8,400 nt of DNA, taken from the NCBI GenBank assembly GCA_002314935.1, contig DCHW01000015.1:1-8400 (forward strand), in the 5' to 3' direction. Positions 6,075-8,400 of this stretch are shown here, in pieces. The position numbers and the translations under genes are program-made. The DNA comes from Clostridiales bacterium UBA1742. Its GTDB lineage: Bacteria; Bacillota; Clostridia; TANB77; CAG-508. Each line of letters starts with the position of its first letter. Within the stretch, counting starts at the first letter, position 1. The notes beneath the pieces were generated by a model, which was not told the origin of the DNA, did no database searches, and was given only the letters and a program-made list of their open reading frames with translations.

Positions 6075-7281
6075 TTATAATGAAATTAATTTTATTTTTC
6101 CCTTTGATATAATTCCTGCAATCCCTTCGCCAATTACTATTTTTTCTATCTCTTGCTGAGAATTATATTTTTTTATCAACCAGCCATTATTATTAACAAA
6201 TAAAGCTTCTGTTCCTATATTAATTCCAATAACATTTTTTTCATTTGTATCTATTTGCTTTGGTATATCATCCACAGAATATGTATATATATTTTCATTA
6301 TTATTTATATTAATAATTTGTATATCTACAGTATCCTTAAATGCTCCTGCATTATTTTTTATTATTTTTACAATTTTTCCGTTCTAAATTAATATCCATA
6401 AATAATGTTTCTTTATCATCTAATTTTATGAATTCTTGATTGTTTTTTTCCTGTATAAAATCAATTCTATTATCATACATACACATTAATTTATTTTTAT
6501 TTTGATAATTTACATTTATTATTAAATTGTTTGGATCTGAATTATACACATATTCTATTGAATCCGAACTATTTATTTGTGCTTTTTCAATTGAAATTAT
6601 TTTTACAGAAGATTCTATTGTTATTCCTGCAAAATTCGCCTCTGCAATTGCCAAATATTTATTATCATTTGATATATCAGTTGCAATTACATTTGATGCT
6701 GATAAGTATGTTTTAAATAATTCTTCTCCTTTATCATTAATTATATATACAACTGTTTTATATGATGTTCCAGAAACAGCAATTGAAACATATCCATTAT
6801 CATTTACATTAATATTTTCAATGTTTCCTTCTATTTCTTTTTGCCACACTATGTTTTTTCCTGAAATTAAATATATCTTTTGTCCACTATCTTCTGCCAT
6901 ACATAAATATTTTCCATTACCACTAAATATAGGTACAGATATTTCTACATCAACTGTATCATCAACATTTCCATATTTATTATATAAATTTAATTTGTTT
7001 TGTTTTAAAACAGCCACATATGTACTATATGCATAAATATTAGATGTACTTATTCCATCTAAACTAATTTCCGGCAAATTTTCTTCATATACTTCTTTTT
7101 TAAAAACATATTTATCGCAAAACTTCTTGACACTATCATTTGAAGAATATAATATTACAAAAGCAATAATTAAAATTAGTAAAATCCCAAATATTACAGC
7201 TTTCAAAACCTTTTTTTTATTTATTTTTTTATTTTTATCTTTTTTTCCGTTGCCATTCACCAAATATATATCATTTTTCAT
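6075..7281 (-). CDS. DUF5711-like membrane-anchored protein, needs a +1 frameshift
   Basis: This resembles clostridial DUF5711 proteins, of unknown function. It has a basic cytoplasmic start (KKDKNKKINKKK, 13-24), one membrane helix (about 26-47) and a large extracytoplasmic part of repeated beta-strand blocks with alternating strands and turns, suggestive of a beta-propeller. The zero frame runs 300 codons, reads CGG, adds eight more codons and stops at 6352, giving 309 residues. Skipping the C at 6381 gives INLE-G-KIVKI and joins a further 100 codons in frame to the stop at 6075, giving 401 residues. The last part (GINIGTEALFVNNNGWLIKKY, then ISKGKIKLISL) has the same beta-repeat character as the part before the shift, so it belongs to the same domain. 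It is the first gene of an operon with cvpA. The ribosome binding site (GAGTG) is modest. The family call is from recognition and is less certain than the frameshift. Confidence 0.75.
6378..6384 (-). other. Predicted +1 frameshift site GAA-CGG-A in the DUF5711 gene
   Basis: On the minus strand the zero-frame codons are GAA CGG AAA, with TAA at 6354-6352. Skipping the C at 6381 reads GAA GGA AAA ATT GTA. No other in-frame CGG exists in the 1.2-kb gene, although three CGG strings occur out of frame. No slippery P-site codon or Shine-Dalgarno element is seen. Confidence 0.7.
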
Positions 7282-7321
7282 AATTTACACTCATTTCTAC
7301 TACGGATTAATTATTACATTA

Positions 7322-7350
7322 GTTATATCAAACCACTATGTTTTTTTCAA
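7322..7350 (-). promoter_or_regulatory. Promoter of the DUF5711-cvpA operon
   Basis: The minus strand has TTGAAA (7350-7345), a 17-base spacer and TATAAC (7327-7322). The -35 box overlaps the stop codon of the upstream ykvI-like gene, so read-through from that gene is also possible; I see no terminator between them. Confidence 0.6.
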
Positions 7351-8336
7351 GTTTTTATTAAAAAAAATATTTGTATTATTCCTAAAACTCCAAATACTGG
7401 ATACATTAAATTTATTAAATTACTAAATCCAATATTACATATAAATATCCCACTTATACAAATAACCCATGATATTAATTTGTATTTTTTTTTATTCATA
7501 TTCATTAAAAATCCATAACCAGCAGATACTGCAGATGTATAAATTGCAATTAAAATGACTATTCCATATATAATCCTAAATTTGTTTCCCAAATTTCCTG
7601 CAATATAAACAATTGGAATTTCAACACTTCTAATTTTATCTACATTAGATAACAAAATAAAATAAATAATTAACGACAAAGTCATAATTATTGTTCCAGT
7701 AATAAATGTAATTCTTTTTTCATTTAAAATATATTCTTTTAAATCTATTAAAATAGGAATTAAAATTATACTATTATAACTTGCATATAAAATGGCACTA
7801 AGTATCCATTTATACTTAACAGATTCATTTATCATTTCCACTTTATTTATAGTTTTTATTCCTAGAATAACAAATAATATTATTAATATTGGCATTAAAA
7901 AATTATTAATTTTTATTATACCATTTACATTTTTAGAAAAAGTTATTATTAATAAACTAGAAATTAAAATTGCTCCATATATTTTATTAATATTTAATTC
8001 TTGAACAAAATACATTGTAAATCCAGTAATCATTATATAAAATGAAATTAATAAAAACATATTAACAATATTTAAAATGTAATTTCTTATAAAAATATTC
8101 TTTCTATTTAAAATTTTTCCTAGAAATTCTTGATATGTATTAATATTATCATTTTTTATAATTATTAATACTTTATATATTATAAAACACATTAGTAATG
8201 TGGAAATTATAATACCACAAATCCCCTTATACCCATATATTCCAAAAAAGCTATATATTTCTTGTCCAGAAGCAAAACCAGCTCCAATAATAGTACCTAT
8301 AATTACAAAGATTATTCTAAAATCATTTTTTATCAT
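7347..8336 (-). CDS. YkvI family membrane protein (transporter-like)
   Basis: This is an integral membrane protein with about ten hydrophobic helices, resembling the YkvI family, which is distantly related to amino-acid/cation symporters of the APC fold. Its substrate is unknown. The diagnostic stretch is the first helix with GTIIGAGFASGQEIYSFF (residues 14-31), where the unwound glycine-rich motif would form the substrate site. A second conserved-looking area is YTSAVSAGYGFLMNMN near residue 270. A GTG at 8342 is in frame, but it falls inside the ribosome binding site AAGGGGTGGAT, so I take the ATG at 8336, giving 329 residues. The protein is very rich in Ile, Leu, Lys and Asn, in line with the AT-rich genome. 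Its promoter would lie at the window edge and is not resolved. Link to the downstream DUF5711 gene is only positional. Confidence 0.8.
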   Translation of the reverse strand: MIKNDFRIIFVIIGTIIGAGFASGQEIYSFFGIYGYKGICGIIISTLLMCFIIYKVLIIIKNDNINTYQEFLGKILNRKNIFIRNYILNIVNMFLLISFYIMITGFTMYFVQELNINKIYGAILISSLLIITFSKNVNGIIKINNFLMPILIILFVILGIKTINKVEMINESVKYKWILSAILYASYNSIILIPILIDLKEYILNEKRITFITGTIIMTLSLIIYFILLSNVDKIRSVEIPIVYIAGNLGNKFRIIYGIVILIAIYTSAVSAGYGFLMNMNKKKYKLISWVICISGIFICNIGFSNLINLMYPVFGVLGIIQIFFLIKT

Positions 8337-8400
8337 ATCCACCCCTTATTGGTAATATAATAAAATTTATTCAAGTTTATAGGTTTAAAATAGATATGTC

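Noticed and set aside
6075..6275. A separate 66-residue gene starting at GTG 6275
   Set aside because: It has no ribosome binding site and its frame is open without interruption back to the CGG site at 6381, so it is the C-terminal part of the DUF5711 gene.
1273..6381. Three pseudogenes made by independent insertions
   Set aside because: Each insertion would have to be a C directly before GGA, with no other damage on either side, and sigG is needed for sporulation. Decay normally gives varied lesions. It remains an alternative only if other strains lack the C.
1273..6381. Sequencing or assembly error at the three sites
   Set aside because: The sites are not in homopolymers and share no obvious methylation motif; only the ylmC site would become CCTGG without the C. 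The exact coincidence with in-frame CGG argues against chance, but raw reads were not available, so this is disfavoured and not excluded.
5763..8004. Rightward reading frames at 5763-6080, 6527-7036, 7127-7426 and 7792-8004
   Set aside because: All lie opposite the cvpA, DUF5711 and ykvI-like genes, are rich in Phe, Leu and Ile as expected from antisense of AT-rich genes, and lack start signals.

Overview
This is an AT-rich window from a spore-forming, Gram-positive anaerobe of the Clostridia, probably an uncultured or gut lineage (the lineage is inference). The evidence is a sigma-G sporulation sigma factor, a YlmC/YmxH PRC-barrel protein, a DacF-type D,D-carboxypeptidase, an LCP cell-wall ligase, a CvpA/DUF5711 pair, a YkvI-type transporter-like protein, and Gram-positive ribosome binding sites and sigma-A promoters.

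Layout. Positions 1-309 hold no gene. They contain two strong leftward promoters, a terminator-like hairpin between them and an operator-like inverted repeat, all serving something beyond the left edge. A leftward CofE-like (F420-0:glutamate ligase family) gene follows at 310-1008. A short divergent promoter region then leads rightward into ylmC (1144-1381), which converges on leftward sigG (2152-1378) with a 4-base overlap. Leftward comEA (2879-2274) lies upstream of sigG with a terminator between. Rightward dacF (2963-4249) and the leftward LCP gene (5352-4327) converge on a shared terminator. Leftward DUF5711 (7281-6075) and cvpA (6055-5435) form an operon that ends at a hairpin overlapping the LCP promoter. 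A leftward ykvI-like gene fills the right end.

The main discovery candidate is translational. ylmC, sigG and the DUF5711 gene each appear broken by one extra base, yet each reads through to a full-length, family-like protein if the ribosome moves forward one base (+1) at one place. In all three the place is the same: an in-frame CGG codon followed by A, where skipping the C gives GGA (Gly). By my reading, these are the only three in-frame CGG codons in the window's genes. CGG and CGGA occur several more times in sense strands out of frame, in intact genes. The codons before the sites (CCT, AGA, GAA) differ and do not re-pair well after a slip, and there is no Shine-Dalgarno-like stimulator as in prfB. 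This suggests that CGG is an unassigned or starved codon here, or that a special tRNA reads CGGA as a four-base glycine codon. Two of the three genes belong to the sigG/ylmC sporulation neighbourhood, so a regulatory role is possible. Systematic sequencing error and mutational decay are the alternatives to exclude.
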